A stretch of 64,000 nucleotides of DNA, from contig NC_018391.1 of assembly GCF_000208865.1 (NCBI RefSeq), positions 1 to 64,000 on the forward strand. The letters run 5' to 3'. This document shows positions 45,546 to 57,562 of the stretch, one piece after another. The DNA comes from Neospora caninum Liverpool (Eukaryota > Apicomplexa > Conoidasida > Eucoccidiorida > Sarcocystidae). Each line of letters starts with the position of its first letter. The first letter of the stretch is position 1. Both the position numbers and the translations under genes were made by a program. Below the pieces are notes generated by a model that ran no database searches, was not told the origin of the DNA, and saw only the letters and a program-made list of their open reading frames with translations.

Positions 45546-46840
45546 TGTGCTGAGAAAGGCCTCGCCTCCATGAGGGTTTCGGAGGAGACTCTTACGACGG
45601 TCGGAGAACCACCGTCATGATGGGCAGACCATGCGCAAGTCTTTCGGTCATTGTGCCCAAATTTGCAACACGAAACAAAGGAAGTCAACGGCACATTTTT
45701 CGCTGTAGAGTAGGGTATAGTCACAGGACAGTCGAGAAAAAAACAATTCATCGTAGCAGGTGTCGCGCAACTGCCTGGTGTACAGGCTGCGGATCCCTGG
45801 ATGGACGTTTCTTAAAACGCTGGTAAATTCCTTTTTTAACGGCCTCCCGGCCTGCTGCTGGAGGGGCGTACCACCCTTCTAGCCAGTCGCCGCATGCCTG
45901 CAGTTTTGAGTTCTGTCGCGTTCCTCTCGTTCCACTTCTCACTGGCCACGTCGTCAGCTCGGACGCAGAGAAGAGGATCTGAGCGTCTTGACGCCAGTGG
46001 AGTCGTTGCAGATGTGTGGGGGACCAAACACAGAGGGAACCACCGAGCGCGCGAGACACAGAAAGAACTCGGCACGACATGGAGGAGGAAATGGGGGAAA
46101 TGGGAGGTGTACAAGATCAATATCTTGTGTTAAGGGGCGCGAGCAGGCATGCCTAGTACCCTTTTCCTCCCCCTCCTCGAGTCGCTTTGTCCGTTTGGGC
46201 CAAAGCTGAACGTCGACTTTCTCGCGTTTCGGTGGAAAAGAAGGTGCGGGTTTCAGCTTGTCTCCACCTACAGAGGCGGAGGGAGCTCGGAGCTGTCATG
46301 TTCAGAGTGCTTGCTTTCTGAAAGGGGTTAGGTCGTGCCCGTAGCTGCGTACGTGTTCGTCTATGCGGGAGAATCTCCCTGTGATACCTTTTCTGGGGAG
46401 GGCCTCTGAAACGGGAAACGCGGGGCACCTGTAGAGCCTGTTTGTGTCTACGCGTGGTGCCGGAAACGCTCATGCCGGACTGGCGGTCCCAGGCTGAGTG
46501 GCCGCTCTTGTCTTTTCAAAAATTCACAAGCTCCTCGCAATCGCAATGAAGAACGCGCGAGACCGTTGCATCTCTGTGAAGACTTTCTCATTTAGGGATG
46601 CAACGATGTGCAAGACTGCGTCTATACAGTGATATCGGTGCACTCACCTATTTGTGAGAAAACGCCACTTTTCAAAGTAGCGGCGCACCTCGACGAAGCG
46701 CAAAGGAAAGATACTTCCCAAATTGAGAGCAGAACACACAAAACTCCAAATCCGCTTCATTGTGGCATGGCAGTCGTTTTGTACCAAGTCCGTCTGTAGC
46801 CCCGTGTCACCGGTGCCGCCGCCTGGCTACCCTCCCGGAG

Positions 46841-47173
46841 TCACCGACCCGCGTGCGAGTTTGCCATCAGCGTTAGACCGACAAACGGAGCAGTAGACAC
46901 TTCTTCATTGGAGAATGCTTCCGCCCTGTCGGCATCCAAGGCATAATCGTACATTTCGCCTTCAAGGTCGTCCCCGATGACCGGCCCCTTCGGCAGAGTT
47001 TTTCGTTGGAAGAACTAGATGCTCTAGGGGCGAGTACGAACCGAGACAAGAGCAGCGAGAACGGGGGTGGTTCGAAGGCCGCCGCTGAAGTGTACATCGG
47101 GTAACCCGGAAGAAAGCTGCAGTTCACCGTGGACAGATGCGGATTCCCCGTTCTGCACTGCGAACCATTCCCA
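46841..47173 (-). pseudogene. Decayed coding frame with two in-frame stops
   Basis: Read on the minus strand from 47173, about 110 codons have strong protein character: GELQLSSGLPDVHFSGG early, and DDLEGEMYDYALDADRAEAF late, ending MANSHAGR at a TGA (46843-46841). Two TAG codons only three codons apart (47026-47024 and 47017-47015) interrupt an otherwise continuous frame. The 27-base piece between a possible GT and the second TAG is too short for an intron. Two further stops bound the upstream side. I infer the remnant of a gene rather than a live one. The family is not recognised. A sequencing error cannot be excluded, but two nearby stops make it less likely. Confidence 0.35.
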
Positions 47174-47546
47174 TCATCAAGAACGGGGAAAAGCCGACGG
47201 CGTGCGTGACCGCGCCGAGGCAACGTGGACCCTTGGACCCTGGCTAGCGCCAGGCTCGTGCGTGGAGTCGAACGCTAAGAACTTGCACATAACATGCTTT
47301 TTTTCGGGACTGAAAGTAGCAAGCAAGATGTAAACGAACGCACGCTAAGGTGAAGGACTGTTTTTTTCTGGGGAGAGACTGAAACCGGTGGATAGCACCT
47401 CTCGCCTCGACACGCCAGAAAGCCAGGTTAGCGAAGGTTTATGTAGAACAGGCCGCGGACTGCCAGCCCCCCTCAGGTGCCTGATTGTGAGGCTGGTCGC
47501 AGGCTGGGCACGGCTCTCTCACCTCGCTTTTGTCTTTCAGCCCAGT

Positions 47547-47843
47547 TCAACCGCAGAGAGCGTCCGACATTTCAAGGGGTGCAAAATCCGTGATTGAAAA
47601 GTTAACCCCAGCACGCCATGCCTTTTGCATGTGCTGAAGCCTTTCTCTTCCTCGGTCTTGTGCGACGCGTTCCTTGGCCGAAATGCGCAGTAACACCAGA
47701 TTTTTATCTCCTTCCAAACTGAAACCGATCACGGCTACTCTTTCTTGCTTGGCCACAACGGCAACGAGGATGCGGCCCACGCTCGCGTAGAACCTTAGAT
47801 GCGGATATAATTTCGTCTCCGAAGGACATATCATCAAGGACAA
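47547..47843 (-). CDS. Hypothetical coding fragment, possibly same decayed gene
   Basis: A 98-codon minus-strand frame with alternating hydrophobic and charged segments (RILVAVVAKQERVAVIGFSL, then NLVLLRISAKERVAQDRGRE). It lies 370 bases upstream of the broken frame at 46841-47173 on the same strand. A good donor-like site (GCGAG then GTGAGAG) lies just past its stop, at about 47522, but in a different phase. It may be an exon of the same degenerate gene. No family is recognised. Confidence 0.25.
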   Translation of the reverse strand: MSLMICPSETKLYPHLRFYASVGRILVAVVAKQERVAVIGFSLEGDKNLVLLRISAKERVAQDRGRERLQHMQKAWRAGVNFSITDFAPLEMSDALCG

Positions 47844-50023
47844 CAGGACAAGAGTGAACGTTGTCCCTGGCGTACTGCGTTTACAGAGGAGAATGACTGT
47901 ACAGGCAGGGCTAGGAGCCCATTTTATGACACGAGGAGAATCAGAAAGTCAGGTCTCGAGAGTAGTGGCGGCACTCTAGCTGATGACACTTCCCGAGTCA
48001 CTAACCGCCGATGATTCGGGGCTCCTGAATCCACGATCATGGACGCTGGAGTTACGTGATTCTCCGCACCACCGTGACGTTCCAAGCGGTGGCGTGAAAA
48101 ACGAATGCACGGTATCGTTGGGGGAGATCCAGCTTTCAAGCGACTGGCGGAGGACCGCTGGCGCCGATAGTGGCAATGCACTCAGATAAGACAAGTGCGT
48201 CGTCTAGGTCTCTTCGAAGTCGCAAGAACAGGGTTGCCTTTTGGAAGAAGTGTGGATCTGGAAGCCTGCTATCTTGAGACTGGATACGATATTAAGAACA
48301 CGACTCCAAATGGATTCTCTGCAACATGTCATACGCGGAGGATGGATGGTGCGAACTGATATTCTGGCGTCTAGTCAGAGCAACCCACCAGAGCTTGGTT
48401 ACGCGATATCTGCGCTCTTTTGGTTGGAGCTGAGAGTCGAAATTTTGCCCGGTGGACAGGCAACAGCCTATTTAGATATCTCATTACGCTTTCCTAAAGG
48501 ATTTGTTAGAACCTCTGAGTGAAAGCGCGGCCTACTTATTGAGCACACCCCGTGCGAAGGCCGTGCCTCTCACGACAGTTTTGCAATAACAGGCAGAAAA
48601 ACACGTATATATATATACACGGGGGAAACTGCTCAGAGGACGCAGTAGTCAGCAAAGATGGCTTCCTTCGCTTTTCGTTCTAGGGCGGCCCACTAACACA
48701 CAAACTCTCGCGTCTGTCTGTGAATGCAAGGGATCTCTGCCACTACTGCGGAGTTGAATACAGGCTCTCCTCTGCTAGTGTAGACCTCTCTATTCAAGAC
48801 AGTTGAGGTCTTGTAAATTCACGACGCCAACATATGCTTGCAGTGGGATCGCCTTTTATCGAGCACATCCTAGATCTTCAAATGTGATGTAATGATGCAC
48901 AGCGATATATGACTAGCCAAGGTAAGGCTGCAGCAGCGAATTGGTTTCCCCCGTGGTGAGAGACGGCCGTGAATATGCGGCATGCATGCGCAACAAAGTG
49001 CGCGTGGATGTCTGGGCGGAAAGCGAGAAGCCTGAAGAGCACTACGTAGTTCGAAAATAAAAATCCTTCATTTCCAATACTGTGTGTGCGTCCCTGGCTT
49101 CGAGAGAGGGACAATACTCACTGGCCTCGCCCGATTTTTCCCGTGGCGAGTGATCTGTGCATCGGACCGGGCAAAATGTCGGTCTACGCGGCCGGGGAAA
49201 CGTACGTTCGCGTTTCTTTGGCCTTTCGTCAGAATATGAAAAGAGAACGGTAGGCTCTAGTTTTCCGACAAGACTCCGTTCCGGTGCTTCCCGTTTGTTC
49301 TGCTTTCGGCCTGTCATAATCCCTCCCCGGTGCCGTGGTCTATTCCCTTGGAATCTCGTGCATGCAGCTGTTGAGGAGTCTAGCACCACGGGTTTCCCCG
49401 GAAACCTTTTGAAGTTTTGCTTTCCTGTCTCCCTTTTCCTGCCTCAGTTCTCACGCTGCAGACGTGAACATTCGTATCGCTGTTCTGCGCCGTTCGATGG
49501 GGTCCTTCCAAGCACGGAGCGACGTTCTCTGTAAACCTTCCGCTGGTGTGATCCGCCCGTGGCTGAGGAGACGTCTTTTCCACACTCACTCTTCCTCTCC
49601 GTCTCGTTGTTCTTCGGGGGCGCGTGAAAATCCCTGTCTTCCAACTCACCTGAGCGCCTTCCCTGTCTTCTAACCTTCTGCCTCCTACCTGGCCCATGAG
49701 CCAGTAGGATCGAAGTGTCTGCACAGCTAATCCTGCGCGAGACAGAGGACCGTTCATTCCCTGGCATCGATTCGCGGTGCAAGGCACGCCCACTTCATTC
49801 TTTCTTCCGTTCCGGCTGCCTACGCTCTGCAGACCTATTCCGCCGCTTCCCTGTCCATATTTTACCCGGGATTCCAACAAAAAGCTTCTTTTTCTGTCAG
49901 CCAGTTTCCTTATAGCCTTCTGGGGCCCTCCGAAATAGCCACAGTCTGATCGGGGACCGCGCCGTGGTTCCGTTTTTTTCCTCGTGACGTCTGCCCTCTT
50001 TGTTGTTCTTGCAACCCGTTAAA

Positions 50024-51076
50024 ATGCCTCCAGTTCGTTTCAAAGCGCCTCAGGAGGTCCGAATCAAGGTTCCAATTGGGCGCATTCCTCCGGCAGTTGG
50101 ACCAGAAATTCGTTTGGGAAAAAGCATCGTAGCCGTCGCACCCCATCGAGTCACGGCAGAGCAACTGGAGGATGCGCGAAGAGTTTTGAGGAGGTACGTT
50201 TCGCTTTTGCGTCTCCCCCTCCTCCACTTTTGAGACGAATTGGTAAACCAAGTAGGGGGACATAGCGGTGTGAGCCACCAGAGCGTCTTCTCTCCTGCGG
50301 TGCGTAGCGACGTATCGCGCGGACAAGATCACCGCTGAGCAATTCGCAGTGTTGCCACGGAGGATTCAGATGGCGGTGGACTTGGCAGAAACGCGTGCTC
50401 GTACACATTTTTGGGGATGCGTCATCGTAGGGAGAAAGAACTAGATATGCGAAAGGCTTCCAGGTTCACGAGCTTCGAGAGAGGGTTAAGAACCATGTGG
50501 TGCCCGTCAGTTCCACGTGGAGGTCCGACCTCTACACCATAAGTGCTGGGGCTCTCGCCGCCGCTCGAATTTCGTGCCCAGAGAGGCGGAATGGAGAGGA
50601 AAAAAGGGACTCATTGTTTCCTGTCTCTCCTCTGCTCCTTGGTGTGCCTTTCAGAATCCTGGGGCGGTCCAAGGAAGTCCATCAAAACGTGCACGCCACG
50701 TACGCCGTCACACGCAAACCCGAGGGAACAAAAATGGGCCAGGGAAAGGGTAGCATCGACCGCTTCGTTGCCAGAGTTCCAGCAGGTAACAAACCCGCGC
50801 TCTGTCTCCGTGTCCCGACCCCTCTCTCGTGTGTTTTATATTTTCTGCATTCATTTATATATATATATATATTGATGCAGTTGTACACGGATGCATAGAT
50901 TTGTGCCCAGCACGTGCTATCGGGAAGGGGGGTGTTCGCCTCCGTGTCTGGAGAGCTGGGCGGATATGTAGACGTGGCCGTGGCGACAGGGGAACTGCGA
51001 GGAGGACACATTCATTTATAATGCTCGAACTAACCTCGGTCTCTGCATCTCCAAAAATGTCTGCCTCTCTCCCTCT

Positions 51077-51117
<41 letters not shown>

Positions 51118-51612
51118 TATCTGTAAGAGTGGAGTTGACGCCTGTGTAGACTATCGGGTGTATTACAGCTTGTGGATGACTGCACTATGAAACGGGTGTT
51201 GAGAGTCAAGGTAGCATCCGTTTCCACAGTGCATGCTGCGTGGGGTCAGTCGTGTTGGCGTTTTCGCCTTTGCACCTCCTTTTTTGTCCCGACTGCTTCT
51301 CCATAGATGCGCAAAAACACGCGTTTCTGTGTCTGCGCTGTCTCTACAGGACGCGTTCTGTTCCACATCCCACAGGTGAACCCTTTCCATCTCTTCCCGG
51401 AAGTTGAACCGAATTTCGCTGCCTTCAAAGCCGTTGCGCCGCGTCTCCCGGTGCCTGTCACGTTCCGCGAACAGAACAACTTTTTCCAGATGCACTCTGT
51501 GAAAGATCTCATTCGAAAGCGGCAGGCGGAGGAAAGGGAAAGTCGAGAGAAAACCGCGCGAGAGAAGCTCGGAGGGTTTCACACGGAAAAGGCAGCGGCC
51601 GCGAAAAAGTAG
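50024..51612 (+). CDS. Mitochondrial large-subunit ribosomal protein uL16m
   Basis: Exons are 50024-50193, 50655-50785 and 51350-51612, giving 187 residues with phase-consistent GT-AG joins. The L16 core is clear: VTAEQLEDARRVLRR, then ATYAVTRKPEGTKMGQGKGS, then IDRFVARVPAGRVLFHI and FKAVAPRLPVPVTF. The glycine-rich MGQGKGS loop is the family hallmark and contacts 23S-type rRNA near the peptidyl-transferase centre. The L16 fold suits the bacterial-type ribosome rather than cytosolic uL16 (L10). An apicoplast location is the other possibility, but that copy is normally encoded in the organelle. About 40 residues of charged, Ala/Lys-rich tail follow the core. The amino end lacks an obvious long presequence. 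Confidence 0.9.
50855..50872. repeat. TA microsatellite in intron 2 of uL16m
   Basis: About nine TA units inside the intron 50786-51349. Confidence 0.85.
51079..51115. repeat. AT microsatellite in intron 2 of uL16m
   Basis: An uninterrupted run of about 18 AT units in the same intron as the shorter run at 50855. It is likely to vary between strains. Confidence 0.92.
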
Positions 51613-54462
51613 CCCTTTTCGGACTCCAGTTTTCACCACCCTCGCTCGCCTGCCTGCCTCTTCACCTGGCGACACGTCGTGCGTTCTCCGGATTTTTTTC
51701 TGTCTTTCCGTTCTCGCTTCTCTTCCGTCCCTCGTCTTTTCCCAGTCTGCCTAGGTAAACGTTTCCCCACCCACGCACAATTTTTTTTGCGTCGTTACCG
51801 CTATCTCTGTTTATCCAGCTGTTCATGCACGTGGAAGACTGTGTGTGAAGCAGTCCTGTGTTTCACACGCGCCGAATAAACCTCAAGAAAACCCCCGTTA
51901 AAAGAGTCGATTCAGGTAAAAATAGGCCGCGGGCGCGAGTGTGCTCACCCTTATTCCCCGAGCGTGGGCATCTGGACGCTCGAGTACGCACACACGACAG
52001 CGCTGTCTTTGTTTTTGACACCAGAGACCGTCGATTGTGAACGAAGCATCAGTGGATAACGGAGAGATTGCGTCTGCTGGAGCGATGCCGCGTGGTTTCA
52101 CTTTGACACAGAAACTTCTCCACGGTCAACAGCTTTTTGGCGGACTGCGTCACCTCCGTCCGTTCCCAAGAGGTGACGCAGACTCGAACGAATCTACACA
52201 CTGCGTGCAAAGCGTTTTTGAGAGGAGACCTAAGCGCAACGGTTTGCACGGAAGGCGCGTGCGCGGTTCCCGTTTCTCCCTGAAAAAGAGTCTTCCGACT
52301 GCTAGCTGACAAAGAAAAGACGAGAGAGAAAGTGTTCGCCACGCCACTAGGCTCCTCCCTGTCTGACCCGTCACTGTCCTTCGATTCCAATGGCGAAAAA
52401 CGCAGAGGAATTTGCGTTTTTTCCGTCGAGGTACACACACACAACCGCCTCTGTTTCCGTGTGCGTTCCAAGATTCGTTGAAAGGGTTTTCACGCACGTT
52501 TCCGTTTCGACTTGTCCACATGGAGCCGCTGAATTGGCATCTGATTCGTCGAGAACCGCTCCCCCCGCCCATATGGGAAGGGCGACTTTGAACAAAGCTG
52601 AAGGCCATTCCTTTTAACTGAGTTTAAGACACTCTCGGTCTTCGCATCTTCCCTCGGCCCGATCGAGTGTCTCTGGTCCGTCGCGTCGTGCACGGGAAGA
52701 GCGAACTTTCTGGTTCCGACTAGCCTTCACCTTCTTTGTGTTGACGCATCTTTCGACGATAAGAAAGGCGAGCGATCCCTCTTACGAGTCGGCCTCTTTT
52801 TCCTGCTCTTGCCCTCGCACCCGCAGAACTACGCCGGGCGCAGATACACGCGGTCGCGAGGTAGCCTTCGCGAGAACTGAGCGGTTCTCGGACCAAGCTC
52901 GCGATCCTCCCGAAGAACGGCGTGTCTGAGAGAGGCAACCTTTCGTTTCAGCCGAAGTTGACGAGTGCAGAGGCCTTCTTCGCAGAGAAAACGGAAACCG
53001 GACTGTTCCTCAAACCGGGACCGCGGGAGGCTCCACTCTCTCGCTGCACAGCGTGCTCGCGCGACACAAGCCGGTGTGCGCGCGAACGAATCCTCACAGA
53101 GACACACTCCAGGTGACAACCGCGGAGACAAAGAAGAGAATCTCTTTCTCACGCTTTCCCTCCGAATCGCCTCTTTCTTTTGCCGCCCCACCTGCGTTGA
53201 CAGTCCATCAATTTCCAGCGGAAGACTCCCCGTTTTTTGCGATTTGCCGTCGCTTGCTAGTCCAGCGGCCGAGCGCTGGCATGCGTAACGACGCTGGATG
53301 AGCACACTTGCTTCGCTCGTAGGAGCCAAGGCGAGAAAAAAGTGACAACGAGACGACCGCTGTTTCCTCTGTCTTTCACCTTCTTCGCTTCCTGTTTTCC
53401 AGCTCTTCCACCGCTCCCTTACTCGTAACACTGCGCAGTTCTGTGCGCTGCACAGTCGCCTGTCTTCACAAACCCAATTGGTCGGTTTTCCAGCGTCGCT
53501 CCGGCTGAGCCGTTTCCTCAGGAAAAGGCTTTCTACGTGGTCCTCATCGTTGCGGCCTTCCCTCCTCTTCCTTGCTGGAGGAAAGGCAAAGGGAGCGGAT
53601 GCCGCAGGAAGGCTCTCCGGTCGCTCCGCGCATTGAAGTGTGTCTGGGAGCATGCAGCGAAGACACCGGGCATTTTCGGAGAGAAACGGGCAAACACCGA
53701 AAGAATGATGGAGCGTCAGCGCATCTTCCTCTTCAGAGACCCTACGAGAACCAAATGGACAAAATAAATTACACGTGCACCGCAATGGAGTCGAAGCCCG
53801 TTAGGGACACGAGAGGCGGGGACGGAATGCGTTGCTGTCAGCCTGGTCTTCCCCTTCTTCATTTCTTCCTTCTCCGTCGGGACTGCCTCTTGTATTGATT
53901 TCTCGATGCGGTTGTATGTCTCCTTTGTCTCCCTTACCTCTTCTCCGTCTCGGTTGTCCTTACGTCGTCTGTTGCCTTCAATAACTTGTCTCCTCTCTGC
54001 CGTTGTATCTGCCTCTCTCCTTATCCGCTGTTCCCTTCTTCACCAAGTCTCGCTTCGCCGTCTTTCGCTCCTGCCTCCTTCACGTTTTGGGCCGCAGACG
54101 GCCCCCTGCGCGTCTTTGTCGAGGTTTGTTTCTTCTCCAAAATCTGCGCTTTCCTTTTTGTTTTCTCCGGGAGTCTTCGCCGCAGGCCACTCCACCCTTT
54201 CTGTACCCGCTTGCGCTCTTACGCTGTCATTGCGATCCCTTTCCCCCTTCATTCAGCGGTGCGTTTCTCTTCTTCTCCTCGCTGCTCTTGTCCTGGTCTC
54301 GTTACCCGTCTAACCTCCTCATTTGTATGTGCCTTCACTTTCCTTCCTTTCCTCCTCGTGCTCGTCCTCCGGCGCTTCTCCCTCTTGCGCGCTTCCTCTT
54401 CGCTTCCTTTTCCTTTCTCTGCTTTCCCTTGAGTTTCTCTTGATCCGCCGTTCGCCCTCGCC
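51613..54462. other. Intergenic region upstream of the PROPPIN gene
   Basis: 2.85 kb. The first part should be the uL16m 3' UTR. 53880-54460 is strongly pyrimidine-rich on the plus strand, typical of a long 5' UTR before the PROPPIN start. A minus-strand frame at 52829-53785 (listed separately) is the only long one. Confidence 0.55.
52829..53785 (-). CDS. Hypothetical 318-codon open frame, unproven
   Basis: A long single frame in otherwise gene-free sequence, rich in Arg, Ser and Cys (about 20 Cys). I recognise no domain, signal peptide or membrane segment. Its length is greater than expected by chance. However, the local purine/pyrimidine skew removes stops, and similar long spurious frames run antisense to several real genes here. 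It would end about 1.2 kb downstream of uL16m, tail to tail. Confidence 0.2.
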   Translation of the reverse strand: MRCTCNLFCPFGSRRVSEEEDALTLHHSFGVCPFLSENARCLRCMLPDTLQCAERPESLPAASAPFAFPPARKRREGRNDEDHVESLFLRKRLSRSDAGKPTNWVCEDRRLCSAQNCAVLRVRERWKSWKTGSEEGERQRKQRSSRCHFFLALAPTSEASVLIQRRYACQRSAAGLASDGKSQKTGSLPLEIDGLSTQVGRQKKEAIRRESVRKRFSSLSPRLSPGVCLCEDSFARTPACVARARCAAREWSLPRSRFEEQSGFRFLCEEGLCTRQLRLKRKVASLRHAVLREDRELGPRTAQFSRRLPRDRVYLRPA

Positions 54463-57400
54463 ATGCGGCGTCTCTTTGTCTCCTCGCGAGACAGAGGAGA
54501 CGCCTCGGCCTCTCGGGAACGGAAGAAAGCATCGCCAGAGAAACCTTCCTTTCCTCTCTTCTCGCCCTCGGCAGCGCCGTTTGCCGGTGCGTTTGGAAGA
54601 GGCGCGCGCAGCGAGGGCGGAGCCGAAAGAGACGCCGAAGACTCCCCACAACGTGGAGAAGGCAGGCGAGGCAAAGAACAAGTGCATAGCATCTGCTTCA
54701 ACCAAGATGCGTCGTGCGTCGCGGTGGCCACCGATCGAGGTTTTTGCATCTACTCAACCGACCCGATGCAAAAAACATTCTCGCGAGGTAAAGGCGCATC
54801 GGAAGACAGGGCAGAGAAAGGAATCGAGGGGCGATGGGGAAAAGACAGCTGAAGCGAGACATGTGCCGTGCGGAAGACGTTCCAAAAAAGCACAGAAACG
54901 CGTCTTTCCTTTCGTCCACTCTGTGAATGATTCAGAACTCGTGGCCTTCTTCTCTCGCGTTTGTGTTTTCCTCGCCACGCTGCGAGATCGCGACGTGGGG
55001 CCTTCGCTCTGCTGTTGCATGCGTTCGGACCGCCTTCGGCTGTAACTCCGGCTTTTTCTGCGTTTCCTCTCCAGATCTGACGAGCGATTTCCGCGCCAGC
55101 GCCCTGGCGTGCGGGCCGAGTTCGCCGGGAACGCGAGAGGAGGGCCTCCTGATTGTGGAGATGCTCTACACCTGCAACATTCTCGCTCTCGTCGGCAGTA
55201 AGGCGCTTCGGCGAAGGAAAGAGACGAAACCAACAGGGGAAAAGACGTAAATACGGAAAAACAAGACCTACGCTCCGTTGCGCATCTCTCTGTATGGATG
55301 AAGAACGGGGAGGGGGGAGCTCTGGAGGGGAGAAGAGATAGGAAACGAGCAGCGAGTGCAGACGGACAGGAAAGGGCGACCGGGGAAAAGGCCGTCGCGT
55401 CGGAGACGGTGTGGAGGCGATTCGCTTTTCTGCAATTCCTCTGTGTCCACCAGGAGGGCCAGGCACGGCGTGCTGGCCTCGACGAGAACGCGGACAGGAG
55501 CCGGAAACCCGGTGGTGCGACGAGGTCTGCGTTCTGTGGGATGACCGACAGGAAAAGGTTGTCGTTCAACTCCAGTTCCACTCGCAAATACGAGCCGTCC
55601 AGATGCTCAAGGAAGTGTAAGCAAACTCTCCAAAAAGAGAGACAGAAAGGGACAGAGCGAGAAAGATGGACAAACAGACAGGGGGAGAAAATGGGGAGAA
55701 AAAAAGGGAGATGCTGAAACACCACCCGCATGACGATATCGCTGGCTACAGGAAGGCCAGTCGAGAAAACGGTTTCCCGGTTTCTCCACGTTTTTGTCTC
55801 CACTGTCGCTTCCGGTCTACCGTCTTTCCAGCTGTTGCTGCGCCTCGCGTTTCGCGTCCCCGCTTCGTTCTCTACAGGTTACTTGTCATTTTGACAGAGA
55901 AGGTGTGCGTATACCGTCTCCGCGACCTTTTGCTTCTGGATACCATACCCACAGCTCCAAATCCCAGCGCCATCTGCGCCTGCGCGTCGCTGCAGTCTGT
56001 CTCTTCTGTCTCTCCGGCCTCGTCTGCTGTCTCCGGGGCGGCGGGGCGCGGAAACCCTCACAGCGGCTCGCCTTCGCAGGTTCTCGTCGTCTGCCCCGGT
56101 GAGACGACGACCGGGTCGCCGAGCGAAACTCGGCCAACGTTTCCGACGTGGAGAGACACAGCGGATGGAACAAAACTTTGCGTGAATCATCAGGAACGCG
56201 AAGCGCAATGTGGACACATGGAATGGATGACAAGGCGTTTCGATGCCCCGTTGCAGGAGAAAGAATTGACGTACATGCAAACATACACGTCTACACCAGT
56301 ATAGACATTTATATACGTATACGCACGGAGGGGAAAGACATTGTAAACACGTGCACATATCAATATGTGCGTAAATGGAGGCAGATGCACAAAGATGCGT
56401 ACACATTCATAAGCGCATCTATGCATATATGCACGCATGCATATATGTAAAAATGCGTATATGTCTGTGCCGGAGAGAAAAAGAACGTACACACCCATAC
56501 ATGTATGCATGTGTATCGATTGGAGTGTGCTTCACTATGAGGTTTGGGAGGAGAGATGAGAGAGTGAGAATGGCGTAGCAGACCAGATGCAAAGGAAAGA
56601 AAACCCTTTGTCCATCAAAGAGAGGGGCGGGGCGCCTCGGTTTCCTTAAAAGAATGAGGACGAAACCACGGGCGGTTTGCGCTGGAATCCGAGTGTGTCT
56701 GAGGTTTGTGCTCCTTTCTGCCTCTTGTGTTTTTTTCGCCGCCTCGTTTCTTCCGTTCTCTTGTCTTTTCGCCACTTCCGGCTTCGCGCGGCTCTGTGCC
56801 CGTGTCAGCTCTTCAGACCGGGCGAGTGCAACTTCTGGTGTACGGCGAGGCGCCGCGTGGTTCTCTTTCTCGCCTCGACTCTCGAGCGTCTTCGCAGGCC
56901 TCGTGCGACTCTTTGCGCTCTGGAAGCTTCGGCTCTCAAAGTAAAAACCGCAAAGACGAAATCAGAAATGCGCAACTCAGAAAGCAGGGAAGAGAAAACA
57001 CAAGAGAGACGTGGGAGATGATGCAGGCTTGTGGGTTTTCTGCATGCAGCAATGCGCCTGGTTGCTCTGGGACGGTGTAAGATCCGAGTCGATTTCGTTT
57101 CAACTTCGGTGAAGAGTTTCGGGTTTGGGCAGCGAGAAAAGACACCCGCTTTGGAGAGAAACAAAAACGTCCGCGGCTGCACTCAGAAGAGTCGGTTTCC
57201 CATTTTACCTGCTCGCGCATTTTCCTGCCGTCGTTCTGCGCAGGCGACGCCGGCTTTCGGACCTCGGGGACGGCTCCTCTCATTTCCTCCCTCTCCGTCT
57301 GTAAGTCGTGGTTTCTTCGAGACACTGAACTCAAAAAGTGCGAAATCGATGCACACAGAGAGTGCTGCCTGGGTGTCTATATTCAAGTACCTAACTGGCT

Positions 57401-57521
57401 ATACTGTGCGTGTACTTGCCTATTTCCACCTATCGAAATCTGTACCTGTACACAGGCGTATGCCCATCCACGTGCATCTATTTTCACCTGCACACACTTG
57501 TATCCGTGAGTGTTCCATATA

Positions 57522-57562
<41 letters not shown>

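Larger units (their letters stand above)
45546..50023. other. Long intergenic region with decayed coding sequence
   Basis: 4.4 kb between the EF-hand and uL16m genes. The minus-strand frames at 46841-47173 and 47547-47843 look protein-like and are listed separately. A plus-strand frame at 48241-48522 (93 codons) also looks protein-like but has no splice partner or family. The rest holds short unsupported frames. The last 300 bases should contain the uL16m promoter. Two TGCATGC-type sites lie at about 48980 and 49360. Confidence 0.5.

Noticed and set aside
54754..55803. 349-codon open frame on the minus strand
   Set aside because: It is antisense to PROPPIN exons 1-3, which have matching splice phases and clear blade motifs.
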